DNA of 64,000 bases, taken from Streptomyces sp. NBC_00663 (GTDB taxonomy: Bacteria; Actinomycetota; Actinomycetes; Streptomycetales; Streptomycetaceae). The notes beneath the pieces were generated by a model. The model was not told the DNA's origin, made no database searches, and saw nothing but the letters and a program-made list of their open reading frames with translations. How positions within the stretch are numbered: the stretch's first letter is position 1; each line of letters opens with the position of its first letter. The DNA lies in the NCBI RefSeq assembly GCF_036226885.1, contig NZ_CP109027.1, positions 4,650,001-4,714,000 of the forward strand. Reading direction: 5' to 3'. The position numbers were made by a program, and so were the translations under genes. Positions 32,174 to 40,439 of this stretch are shown here, one piece after another.

Positions 32174-33415
32174 ATGGCGGACACCGCCCCCCTGCACCGA
32201 CGCCTGCGCCAACTGCCCCGCAGCGCCTGGGTGATCTTCGCGGGAATGTTCCTGATCAAGTTCGGGAACTTCCTCAACGTCTTCCTCGTGCTCTTCCTGG
32301 TCGCCCAGGGCTTCTCCGCCGCCCAGGCGGGCCTCGCGCTGGCCGTGGTCGGACTCGGCACGTTCGTCGGCAACATGATCGGCGGCACCGTCGCCGACAA
32401 GTTCGGCCGCCGCAGCGCCATCGCCGTGTCGATGTTCGGCTCGGCGGCGGCCACCGCCGCGGTGCCCTTCACCGACGGCCTCGTCACCACCACCGCCCTG
32501 GTCGGCCTGGTCGGCGTCTTCGCCCAGCTCTACCGCCCGGCGGCCGGCGCCCTGCTCGTCGACGTCGTCGAGGGCGAGCAGCGGGTGATGGCCTTCGCGG
32601 TGCTGCGCCTCGCCGTCAACGTCGGCATGGCGGTCGGCCCGCTCGTCGGCGGTCTGCTCAGCGCGGCCTCGTACACGTACCTGTTCTCGGGCGACGCCAT
32701 GTTCTCCTTCGCCTTCGGCACCCTGGCCCTGCTGCTCCTGCCTGCCGGCCGGCCCCCGAAGGCGGCGGTCACGGTCGCCGAGGCGACCGGCAAGGGCGGC
32801 TACCGCGAGGTCTTCACCGACCGCCCCTACGTCCTGTTCCTGCTCTCGATGGTCGCCGCGACCTTCGTCTACGGCCAGGCCACCGCGACCCTCCCCCTGC
32901 ACGTCACCGACGCCGGCCTGTCCAACACGGCCTACGGTCTCCTCCTCGGCCTCAACGCCCTGCTCTGCGTGGTCATCGAGCTGCCCCTGACCAAGCACAC
33001 CGAGCGCCGCGACCCGCGCCGCGTCATCGCCCTCGGCCTGCTGCTGCTGGGCGCGGGCATGGGCCTGACCGGTGCCGTGAGCGCCGTGTGGCTGCTGGCG
33101 CTGACGGTCGTCGTCTGGACCGTCGCCGAGACCATCTACACGCCGATCGCCAACGCCTACCCGGCCGAGTTCTCCCCGGCCCACCTGCGTGGCCGCTACC
33201 AGGGCGCCGAGGGCCTCGCCCACACCCTCGGCGGCACCCTCGGCCCGGCCGTCGGCGGTCTGCTCTACGGCATCAACGCCCCGCTGCACTGGATGGTCTG
33301 CGCCGCCGTCGCCGCCCTCGGCGCGGTCCTGGTGCTGGGCGCCAAGCCCGGCGTACGGCAGACCGAGGCCCCGGCGGCCGAGACGCCGGAGCCCGTGCCC
33401 GCCGCGACCAACTGA
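32174..33415 (+). CDS. MFS drug-efflux-type transporter of the cluster
   Basis: A 413-residue major facilitator with about 12 hydrophobic helices. The loop 2-3 motif GGTVADKFGRRSAI is the MFS signature G-x3-D-x2-G-R-R, and RGRYQGAEGLAHTLGG occurs in the C-half. The ATG at 32174 has AAGGAG 9 nt upstream. Divergent to the biosynthetic operon and controlled by the same intergenic region, it is the likely product exporter and self-resistance gene. Confidence 0.87.
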   Translation: MADTAPLHRRLRQLPRSAWVIFAGMFLIKFGNFLNVFLVLFLVAQGFSAAQAGLALAVVGLGTFVGNMIGGTVADKFGRRSAIAVSMFGSAAATAAVPFTDGLVTTTALVGLVGVFAQLYRPAAGALLVDVVEGEQRVMAFAVLRLAVNVGMAVGPLVGGLLSAASYTYLFSGDAMFSFAFGTLALLLLPAGRPPKAAVTVAEATGKGGYREVFTDRPYVLFLLSMVAATFVYGQATATLPLHVTDAGLSNTAYGLLLGLNALLCVVIELPLTKHTERRDPRRVIALGLLLLGAGMGLTGAVSAVWLLALTVVVWTVAETIYTPIANAYPAEFSPAHLRGRYQGAEGLAHTLGGTLGPAVGGLLYGINAPLHWMVCAAVAALGAVLVLGAKPGVRQTEAPAAETPEPVPAATN

Positions 33416-33453
33416 CTTCCTCCCCCACGTCACTTCACACCTGAGAGATCCTG

Positions 33454-34056
33454 ATGACCATCGCCAGCACCGAAGTCCCCCGCATCGACATCCCCTCCGC
33501 CACCAAGGAGCCGGCCGCCTACGTCACCGCGCTCCTCGAAGTCGCCGCCGAGCGCGACCCGTTCGACGTCCTCGCCAAGACCCCGGTGTGGGCCGCGCGG
33601 CTCTTCGCCGACCTGCCGACCGAGCTCGCCGAGACCGTCCCGGAGGAGGGGGAGTGGCCGGCCGCGTTCACCGTCGGGCACCTCTTCGACGTCGACATCG
33701 TCTACGGCTTCCGCTGGCGCCTGGTCGCCACCGAGGACGCCCCGGTCTACCCCGGCTACGACGAGGAGAAGTGGGCCCCGCTGCCCCGCCTCCCCTTCCG
33801 CCAGATGCTCGACGCGTGGACCGGCCTGCGCGCCTCCAACGTGGCCCTGCTCGCCGCCCTCACCCCGGAGGACTGGCAGCGCACCGGCCACCACGGCGAG
33901 CAGGGCGGCGAGACCATGGAGGTCATGATCAAGAAGGTCGTCGGCCACGACATCGCCCACATCAACCAGATCTACCGCGCGATCCGCCTGGTCCGCGAGG
34001 CGGCGGGCCTGGACGTAGCGGAGCTGGACGCGACGTACCTGGCGCTGGGCCTGTAA
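33454..34056 (+). CDS. DinB-fold protein, possibly thiol-dependent transferase
   Basis: A 200-residue DinB/YfiT-type four-helix protein. The metal-binding His triad is visible: His76 (FTVGHLFDVD), His165 and His169 (VVGHDIAHINQI). In actinomycetes many DinB-fold proteins use mycothiol to modify or detoxify electrophiles. As the last gene of the export operon it may protect against the product or act in maturation. Substrate unknown. A strong terminator follows. Confidence 0.82.
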   Translation: MTIASTEVPRIDIPSATKEPAAYVTALLEVAAERDPFDVLAKTPVWAARLFADLPTELAETVPEEGEWPAAFTVGHLFDVDIVYGFRWRLVATEDAPVYPGYDEEKWAPLPRLPFRQMLDAWTGLRASNVALLAALTPEDWQRTGHHGEQGGETMEVMIKKVVGHDIAHINQIYRAIRLVREAAGLDVAELDATYLALGL

Positions 34057-34065
34057 CAGCACGAA

Positions 34066-34098
34066 GGCGCCCGGGACTCGACCGTCCCGGGCGCCTTT
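34066..34098 (+). terminator. Terminator at the right edge of the cluster
   Basis: GGCGCCCGGGAC and GTCCCGGGCGCC, a perfect 12-bp stem with a 6-nt loop, followed by TTT. Confidence 0.85.
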
Positions 34099-34113
34099 CG
34101 CGTTCTGCCCGTG

Positions 34114-34995
34114 TCACATCGTGGTGTTGTCGTTCTCCGCGTCCGGGTCGACGCCCATCGTGAGGGAGCCGGTCACGCCCTTGGCGATGTTCTTCTTGTT
34201 GTACTTCAGCTTGAGGAGACCGCCCGTGGTGCCGCTGCCGTCGTAGATGGTGTCCTCGTCGAGCGTGGTCCGCTCCGCCGCGTTGGAGGCGTACGGCTCC
34301 ACGGCCGCCGAGGCGAGCACCGACTCCTCGTCGAAGAAGAACTGGCCGGTGTGGCAGGTGTTGCCACCCTCGTAACCGGCGTCGGTCCACTCGCCGTTGA
34401 CGTGCACCTTCACATGGATGTGCACCGTACGACCCCGGTACCAGCCCGGGAAGACGGTCCTGAAGGTGACGTGCCCGTGCTTGTCGGTCCGCCAGGTGCC
34501 GCGCAGATAGCGGGTGTCGTCGGTCGGCTCCTGATGGCCGCCACCACCGCCCGGGGGAGGGCCGGTGGGAACGTCGGTGGGCGTACCGGTCGGGGTCTCG
34601 GTCGGAGCCGGTCCGCCCCCGCCACCCCCGTTGCCCATCCCCTCGTACCCGGAGTACACGCCCACCGCGTCGCAGTGCCAGATGTCCACGGCCGCGTTGC
34701 GGATGGGCCGGCAGGTCTCGTTGTCGATCACCTTGAGCGCGAGGAGGAGGGGGATGCCCTCCTTGTCCTCGGTGACATCACGGCGGATCTTGTCCGCGTC
34801 GATGTAGTACGGCCCCTCGGTGGTCTCCGAGGTCAGCTTGTAGCAGGCATCGGCCTCGACCCGCTCCTCACCCGCGGACGCGTTGACGGCGAAGGCACCG
34901 CCCACCCCCACCGCGGTCACCGTCGCACCGCCGGCCGCCAGGACCGTGCGGCGCCTCAACTGCCCTCTGTCATCTGCTTTCTGAGTTCCCGTCAT
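34114..34995 (-). CDS. Tat-exported intradiol dioxygenase-like protein with Gly/Pro/Thr insert
   Basis: A 293-residue protein with a twin-arginine signal (QLRRRTVLAAGGATVTAVGV). The intradiol dioxygenase core has SETTEGPYYIDADKIRRDVT, IWHCDAVGVYSGY, RYLRGTWRTDKHGHVTF and the iron-ligand block FPGWYRGRTVHIHVKVH (Tyr, His, His). An insert of about 35 residues, rich in Gly, Pro and Thr with PTETPTGTPTDVPTGPPP, splits the catalytic domain after the first Tyr ligand region. Secreted relatives in Streptomyces attack catechol-type aromatics from lignocellulose. A second such protein lies at 44230. Confidence 0.82.
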   Translation of the reverse strand: MTGTQKADDRGQLRRRTVLAAGGATVTAVGVGGAFAVNASAGEERVEADACYKLTSETTEGPYYIDADKIRRDVTEDKEGIPLLLALKVIDNETCRPIRNAAVDIWHCDAVGVYSGYEGMGNGGGGGGPAPTETPTGTPTDVPTGPPPGGGGGHQEPTDDTRYLRGTWRTDKHGHVTFRTVFPGWYRGRTVHIHVKVHVNGEWTDAGYEGGNTCHTGQFFFDEESVLASAAVEPYASNAAERTTLDEDTIYDGSGTTGGLLKLKYNKKNIAKGVTGSLTMGVDPDAENDNTTM

Positions 34996-35068
34996 GCCCA
35001 GGGACGCTAGAGCTGGGAAATCCGGCGAGAACATCGGAATGCGCTGTGAATCGTGGTGCGCAAGGGAA

Positions 35069-35100
35069 AGGGCTCGAAACCGACGCCGGTTTCGAGCCCT
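35069..35100 (-). terminator. aspS terminator
   Basis: AGGGCTCGAAACC and GGTTTCGAGCCCT, a perfect 13-bp stem with a 6-nt loop; on the minus strand it is followed by TTCCCTTG. Confidence 0.8.
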
Positions 35101-35115
35101 CCTACCCCAACTGCC

Positions 35116-36879
35116 TTACTTGGGCTGCGGCTTGCGCACCGACAGGTGCAGCTCCTTCAGCCGCGCCTCCTCCAGCTCCGTCGGCGCGCCCATCATCAGG
35201 TCCTGGGCGTTGCCGTTGAGCGGGAAGGCGATGGTCTCGCGGATGTTGGGCTCGTCGGCCAGCAGCATCACGATGCGGTCGACACCGGGGGCGATACCGC
35301 CGTGCGGCGGGGCGCCGAAGCGGAACGCGCGCAGCATGCCGGCGAACTTCTCCTCGACCGTGTCCCGGTCGTAGCCCGCGATCTCGAAGGCCTTCAGCAT
35401 GATCTCGGGCTCGTGGTTCCGGATCGCGCCGGAGGACAGCTCCACACCGTTGCAGACGATGTCGTACTGCCAGCCGAGGATGTCCAGCGGGTCCTGGGTC
35501 TCCAGGGCCTCAAGACCGCCCTGCGGCATCGAGAACGGGTTGTGCGAGAAGTCGATCGCGCCGGTGTCCTCGTCCTTCTCGTACATCGGGAAGTCGACGA
35601 TCCAGCAGAACCGGAAGACGTTCTCCTCGAAGTGCCCGGCACGCTTGGCGGCCTCGACCCGCACCGCGCCCATGATCTTCGAAACCTCGTCGAACTCGCC
35701 CGCGCCGAAGAACACGGCGTGCCCGGCGGCCAGGGAGAGCCGCTTGGTCAGCTCGGCGACGTTCTCCTCGGTGAGGAACTTGGCGATCGGCCCGGACAGC
35801 GAACCGTCCTCGGCGACCCGCACCCAGGCCAGGCCCTTCGCGCCCTGCGAGACGGCGAAGTCGCCGAGCTGGTCGAAGAACTTCCGCGGCTGCGCGGAGA
35901 CGTCCGGCACGGCCAGCGCACGCACATGCTTGCCGGCGAAGGCCTTGAACTCGCTCGCCTCGAAGACATCGGTGATGTCGACGAGCTCCAGCTGGGCCCG
36001 CAGGTCCGGCTTGTCGGAGCCGTACTTCAGCATCGCCTCACGGAACGGGATCCGCGGGAACGGCGAGGTCACATGACGCCCGTTGCCGAACTCCTCGAAC
36101 AGCTCGGTCATGAGCTTCTCGATCGGCTGGAAGACGTCCTCCTGCTCGACGAAGCTCATCTCGACGTCGAGCTGGTAGAACTCGCCCGGCGAACGGTCCG
36201 CACGCGCGTCCTCGTCGCGGAAGCAGGGCGCGATCTGGAAGTAGCGGTCGAAGCCCGAGATCATCAGCAGCTGCTTGAACTGCTGCGGTGCCTGGGGGAG
36301 GGCGTAGAACTTGCCCGGGTTCAGCCGCGACGGCACCACGAAGTCACGCGCGCCCTCGGGAGAGGTGGCGGACAGGATCGGCGTCGCCATCTCGTTGAAG
36401 CCGAGGGCCACCATCTTGGAGCGGATCGAGGCGATCACCGACGAGCGCAGCATGATGTTCTTGTGCATCCGCTCGCGGCGCAGGTCCAGGAAGCGGTACT
36501 CAAGACGCCGCTCCTCGTTGACCCCGTCCTCGGCGTTGATCGTGAACGGCAGCGGGGCGGCGGCGCCGAGCAGCTCGACCTCGCTCACCTCGACCTCGAT
36601 CTCACCGGTGGGCAGATCCGGGTTCACGTTCTCGGTTCCACGTGAAACAACGCGGCCGTCGATCCGGACCGTCGACTCCTTGGAGACCTTGTCCAGAGCC
36701 TCGTACGCGTCCGTGCCCGGCCGGGCGACGAGCTGCGTGATGCCGTAGTGATCGCGCAGATCGATGAAGAGGATGCCGCCCAGGTCGCGCCGATTGTGCA
36801 GCCAGCCACTCAGCCGGACGTCGGTGCCGACGTCAGAGGAGCGGAGCTCGCCGCAGGTGTGGGACCTGTACCGATGCAT
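35116..36879 (-). CDS. aspS: Aspartyl-tRNA synthetase
   Basis: A 587-residue class IIb synthetase. An OB-fold anticodon domain (residues 1-110: SGWLHNRRDLGGILFIDLRD) is followed by the class II core with QAPQQFKQLLMISGFDRYFQ, motif 2 CFRDEDARADRSPGEFYQLD, the bacterial insertion (GAD) domain (about 300-420) and motif 3 GIAPGVDRIVMLLADEPNIR. Length and domain order are those of bacterial AspRS. The gene contains an exact parS sequence within its coding region near residues 77-82. Confidence 0.96.
   Translation of the reverse strand: MHRYRSHTCGELRSSDVGTDVRLSGWLHNRRDLGGILFIDLRDHYGITQLVARPGTDAYEALDKVSKESTVRIDGRVVSRGTENVNPDLPTGEIEVEVSEVELLGAAAPLPFTINAEDGVNEERRLEYRFLDLRRERMHKNIMLRSSVIASIRSKMVALGFNEMATPILSATSPEGARDFVVPSRLNPGKFYALPQAPQQFKQLLMISGFDRYFQIAPCFRDEDARADRSPGEFYQLDVEMSFVEQEDVFQPIEKLMTELFEEFGNGRHVTSPFPRIPFREAMLKYGSDKPDLRAQLELVDITDVFEASEFKAFAGKHVRALAVPDVSAQPRKFFDQLGDFAVSQGAKGLAWVRVAEDGSLSGPIAKFLTEENVAELTKRLSLAAGHAVFFGAGEFDEVSKIMGAVRVEAAKRAGHFEENVFRFCWIVDFPMYEKDEDTGAIDFSHNPFSMPQGGLEALETQDPLDILGWQYDIVCNGVELSSGAIRNHEPEIMLKAFEIAGYDRDTVEEKFAGMLRAFRFGAPPHGGIAPGVDRIVMLLADEPNIRETIAFPLNGNAQDLMMGAPTELEEARLKELHLSVRKPQPK
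36635..36648. other. parS: parS chromosome-segregation site inside aspS
   Basis: GTTCCACGTGAAAC on the plus strand is the exact reverse complement of the Streptomyces ParB-binding consensus GTTTCACGTGGAAC. It is a 14-bp near-palindrome within codons for VVSRGT of aspS. In Streptomyces most parS sites cluster around oriC. Confidence 0.85.
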
Positions 36880-37062
36880 CGTCGTTCATCGTCCTTACAG
36901 TGTGGGCGTGTGCCGAGGGTCACTCCCCGACAGGAACGGGCCATGGTGCCCGGACCTCCCAAGGGTACCGGCCACCCCAAGATCGGCTCTCCACCCTTTC
37001 CGTCGTATGCATGCATGGGCCATCAGTGGCAGGGTGCGATCACCTCTTCTTACAGTGGGGCA

Positions 37063-39210
37063 ATGCGCACTGGTGAGCCCCTGCCCGCCGTGGGGGAGGT
37101 ACTCGCCGCCCTCGCAACCGGCCTGTGGCACTGGGACACCGCAACGGGCCTGGTCACCGTGGACGCCGAGGCCGCCCGGCTGCTCGGGCTGCGAGCCGAG
37201 GCGACCACCCTCACCGAGGTCCAGGCACGCGCCCGGATGCACCCCGTGGACTGGAACGAGATCACCGGCGTGATCCAGCTCGCCGTCGCCGAGGGCACCC
37301 TCGCCGAGGTCCGCATCCGGATCATGGACGAGCAGAACCGGGTGATCCGCGTCGTCCGCAGCCGCTCCAAGCCGTCCTACGACCCCGAGCGCCGCGCCTT
37401 CGTCCTCATCGGCGCGATGCAGGAGGTCACCGAGCCCTCGCCGACCACCGCGGCGGCCCGCAGCAGCACCGCGGTCACCGGCGACTGGCGCCGCTCCCGC
37501 GAGGCGTTCCTGCTGGACGCGGGCCGCGCCCTGGCCGAGGCCCGCTCGACGGAAGAGGTCCTGCGCGTCGCCGCCGGCCTCTCCATGCCCGGCTTCTCCC
37601 CCGACGGCCTCGCCGTCTTCGGCGTCGAGGGCGACCGGCTGAAGATCATCGGCCACCACGGCCAGCAGCCCGGCGACGAGGGCCCCTTCTCCCACATGTC
37701 CCTGGCGACGGACTACCCGGCGGCGGAAGTGGTCCGCACCGGCCGAGCCGTCTACCTGTCCACCCCCGAGCGCTACCGCGACCGCTACCCCGTCACCTGG
37801 CCGCTCGCCGCCCACTTCGGCCGCCAGTCCTGGGCGTTTCTGCCCCTGACCGTCGCCGGCCGCACGATGGGCGCCTGGATGGCGGCCTTCACCTACCCGG
37901 TGGCCTTCACCCCCGACGAACGCTCGGTCCTGACCACGGTCGCCCGCATGCTGGCCCAGGCCCTCTCCCGAGCCGAGGCCGCGGAATCCGCCCGCGAACT
38001 CACCGACGGCCTCCAGCGCTCCATGCTCCCCAAGCTGGGCCCCGAGATACCGGGCATGAGCGTCGCGGCCCGCTACGTCCCCACCGGCGGCGGCCTCCAG
38101 GTCGGCGGCGACTGGTACGACATGATCCCGCTCCCGAACGGCCGCCTGGCCCTCGTCATCGGCGACGTCCAGGGCCACGACGTCCGCGCGGCGGGCCTGA
38201 TGGGCCAGCTCCGCATAGCCCTGCGCGCCTACGCCTCCGAGGGCCACCGCCCCGACGCGGTCCTCTCCCGCGCCTCCCGCTTCCTGCACGGCATGGCCTA
38301 CGACGACGACCAGGACCCCGGCGACCTGCGCTTCGCGACCTGCCTCTACGCCGAGGTGGACCCCAAGACCGGCGCCCTCGACATCGCCCGCGCCGGCCAC
38401 CCCGACCCGGCGATCCGCATGGCCGACGGCACGGTCATGGCCCGCCGCACCGACGGCGGCCTCCCCCTCGGCATCGACCCGGACGCCGACTACCCGACCA
38501 CCCGGCTCACCCTCGAACCCGGCGAGACGATGATGGTCTGCACCGACGGCCTCCTGGAAACCGGCGGCCACGACCTCGACACCGGCTGGCAGCGGCTCCG
38601 CACCATCCTCGAGGCCCACCGGGGCGACGACCTGGAGGCACTCGCCGACGCCCTGGTCCAGGCGGTCCACGGCCCCTCCTCCCACCACACCCCGGGCCCG
38701 CTGGCCGACCGCCGCGAGGACGACATAGCGGTCCTGTTGCTGCACCGCGAGGGAGACGGCTGCGGCTGCGGCGACACCGTCCCCGCGCCCCAGGTCCGCC
38801 GCACGATGCTCTCGGTGGCCCAGGCGGAACCGGAGCGCGTGGCCGTGGCCCGCGAACAACTGCGCGACCTCCTCCACGACTGGCCCTCCCCGGACCAGAT
38901 CGACTCCGCGGTCCTGCTCCTCTCCGAGATGCTGACCAACGTCCTCGTCCACACCGACGCCGACGCGCTCCTCCTCGCCGAGATCCACGGCGACGGCCCC
39001 GGCACCCGCCGGATGCGCGTCGAGGTCACCGACACCAGCGACGACCTCCCCCACAAACGCCGCCCCGGCGAACTCGCCTCCTCCGGCCGCGGCCTGATGC
39101 TCATCGAACTCCTCGCGGACACCTGGGGAGTGGACCCACGGGGCGAGGGCAAGAGCATCTGGTTCGAGCTCTACGAGTCGACGGCGGACGAGTCCTCCAC
39201 TCCCTCATAA
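37063..39210 (+). CDS. PAS-GAF-SpoIIE phosphatase-HATPase regulator
   Basis: The protein has 715 residues from the ATG at 37063. An N-terminal PAS-like domain (about 1-120: LATGLWHWDTATGLVTVDAE) and a GAF domain (about 145-305) precede a PP2C/SpoIIE phosphatase domain (about 325-565: LQRSMLPKLGPEIPGMSVAA, GGDWYDMIPLPNGRLALVIGD, CTDGLLE, REDDIAVLLL) and a C-terminal RsbW-like HATPase (about 580-715: LLSEMLTNVLVHTDADALLL, SSGRGLMLIELLADTWG). Such proteins dephosphorylate anti-anti-sigma factors and may phosphorylate them, tuning stress or developmental sigma factors. The last 40 bp overlap the convergent AI-2E gene. Confidence 0.87.
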   Translation: MRTGEPLPAVGEVLAALATGLWHWDTATGLVTVDAEAARLLGLRAEATTLTEVQARARMHPVDWNEITGVIQLAVAEGTLAEVRIRIMDEQNRVIRVVRSRSKPSYDPERRAFVLIGAMQEVTEPSPTTAAARSSTAVTGDWRRSREAFLLDAGRALAEARSTEEVLRVAAGLSMPGFSPDGLAVFGVEGDRLKIIGHHGQQPGDEGPFSHMSLATDYPAAEVVRTGRAVYLSTPERYRDRYPVTWPLAAHFGRQSWAFLPLTVAGRTMGAWMAAFTYPVAFTPDERSVLTTVARMLAQALSRAEAAESARELTDGLQRSMLPKLGPEIPGMSVAARYVPTGGGLQVGGDWYDMIPLPNGRLALVIGDVQGHDVRAAGLMGQLRIALRAYASEGHRPDAVLSRASRFLHGMAYDDDQDPGDLRFATCLYAEVDPKTGALDIARAGHPDPAIRMADGTVMARRTDGGLPLGIDPDADYPTTRLTLEPGETMMVCTDGLLETGGHDLDTGWQRLRTILEAHRGDDLEALADALVQAVHGPSSHHTPGPLADRREDDIAVLLLHREGDGCGCGDTVPAPQVRRTMLSVAQAEPERVAVAREQLRDLLHDWPSPDQIDSAVLLLSEMLTNVLVHTDADALLLAEIHGDGPGTRRMRVEVTDTSDDLPHKRRPGELASSGRGLMLIELLADTWGVDPRGEGKSIWFELYESTADESSTPS

Positions 39211-40226
39211 CGCTCCCGCAACTCGTGCGCGACCCCGAACGCGGCGGCGGTGAGCGGCACCGCGAGCAGCATCCCGAGAACCCCGGCGACGGACGCCCCC
39301 GCCGTGATGGTGACCATGACGACGGCGGGATGCATCTGCACCGTACGGCTCTGGATGACGGGCTGGAGCACATGCCCTTCCAGCACCTGCACGGCAAGCA
39401 CGACTCCCAGCGCCCACAGCGCGATGACGAACCCACGGTCGGCCAGCGCGACGAGCACCGCGACAGCCCCCGAGACGAAGGCACCGAGATAAGGGATGTA
39501 GGCCCCGACGAACACGAGCGCCCCCAGCCCGACGGCCCCCGGAACGTCCAGGATCAACAACCCGACGGTGATGCAGATGGCGTCGATGAGGGCGATCAGA
39601 GTGGTCCCCCGCATAAACCCTTCAACACTCTCGAAGGCCCGCCGGGCCATGGCCTCGACGAGATCACCCGACGAGGCGGGGACCAGCGCCCGCAACGCAC
39701 CGGCGGCCCGATAGGAGTCCCGCAGGAAGAAGAAGACAAGAAAGAGCGCGAGAACAGCCATGGCAAGGGCCTCCCCCACCACACTCACCCCACTGATGAC
39801 CCCGGAAGCGGCGGTCCCCCCGAACTTCCCGAGCAGGTCCTTGGAGTTGGACGCCAGATCGTCCAGCGAGGTCCCGGCAGCCCCGAAGTGATCCGCGATC
39901 CCCTGAGCCGCGTCCTTCAGCGAGGCGACGATCTGATCCCCGGTGTCGATGAGCGCGGCGACGATGATGTACACGGCCCCACCCACCACCCCCACCACGG
40001 CCACACAGGTGAGCCCGGCAGCGAGCGCCCGCCCGACCTTGACCTTGATGAGCCACCGATGCAACGGCCCGAGCAACGCGGTCCCGAGCAACGCCAACAA
40101 CACCGGCACAACAGCGGTCCGCAACTCCGCACACAACCGAATCCCGACGTAGCCAACCCCGGCAACAAGAAGCGCCACGGCACACCAGGCGGCGATGCGG
40201 CGGATGGGGAGGGGGAGAAGCTGCAT
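39171..40226 (-). CDS. AI-2E family transporter (PerM-like membrane protein)
   Basis: A 351-residue protein with about seven hydrophobic segments in two groups separated by an extracytoplasmic helical region (about 95-150). The C-terminal family block is GALVFVGAYIPYLGAFVSGA, ALWALGVVLAVQVLEGHVLQ and PVIQSRTVQMHPAVVMVTI. The family was named after TqsA but mostly has unknown substrates. It is convergent with the phosphatase gene with a 40-bp overlap of ends, so no terminator separates them. Confidence 0.85.
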   Translation of the reverse strand: MQLLPLPIRRIAAWCAVALLVAGVGYVGIRLCAELRTAVVPVLLALLGTALLGPLHRWLIKVKVGRALAAGLTCVAVVGVVGGAVYIIVAALIDTGDQIVASLKDAAQGIADHFGAAGTSLDDLASNSKDLLGKFGGTAASGVISGVSVVGEALAMAVLALFLVFFFLRDSYRAAGALRALVPASSGDLVEAMARRAFESVEGFMRGTTLIALIDAICITVGLLILDVPGAVGLGALVFVGAYIPYLGAFVSGAVAVLVALADRGFVIALWALGVVLAVQVLEGHVLQPVIQSRTVQMHPAVVMVTITAGASVAGVLGMLLAVPLTAAAFGVAHELRERYEGVEDSSAVDS

Positions 40227-40371
40227 CCCTTCAGCGGACTACAGGCCGACCTCGACGAGACTCCGACACCAGCAGTATCGATGCTTCTCTCAGCCTTTCG
40301 GATGAACATCTTTGCTATATACGCGTGTTGCCCTGGAGGTCGGCCTGAATGCGGAGGCACCGAAATAGGAC

Positions 40372-40410
40372 AGGCCCGAAGCCGCAATCCAAGGTTGCGG
40401 CTTCGGGCCT
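40372..40410 (-). terminator. Pirin gene terminator
   Basis: AGGCCCGAAGCCGCAA and TTGCGGCTTCGGGCCT form a perfect 16-bp stem with a 7-nt loop, 30 bp after the pirin stop. Confidence 0.8.
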
Positions 40411-40439
40411 CGTCGTAAGTTACCGAGCTCCTCGCGCCT

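Larger units (their letters stand above)
16577..34098. other. Predicted hydrazine-forming (N-N bond) biosynthetic gene cluster
   Basis: The extent runs from the regulator's operator to the terminator of the DinB gene. The core is two amino-acid N-hydroxylases, a cupin, a MetRS-like adenylating protein and a glycine-oxidase-like flavoenzyme. Accessory genes are two ATP-grasp ligases, a diaminobutyrate-type aminotransferase, serine O-acetyltransferase, a signal-less family-5 binding protein, rhodanese, permease, MFS exporter, DinB protein and regulator. Almost all minus-strand genes overlap by 1-14 nt, indicating one transcript of about 14 kb. No NRPS, PKS or IucA/IucC-type synthetase is present. 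The product is unknown. Confidence 0.82.

Noticed and set aside
37125..40418. 1,097-codon frame overlapping the phosphatase and AI-2E genes
   Set aside because: It is out of frame with two well-supported genes and encodes Pro/Arg/His-rich low-complexity sequence typical of shadow frames.
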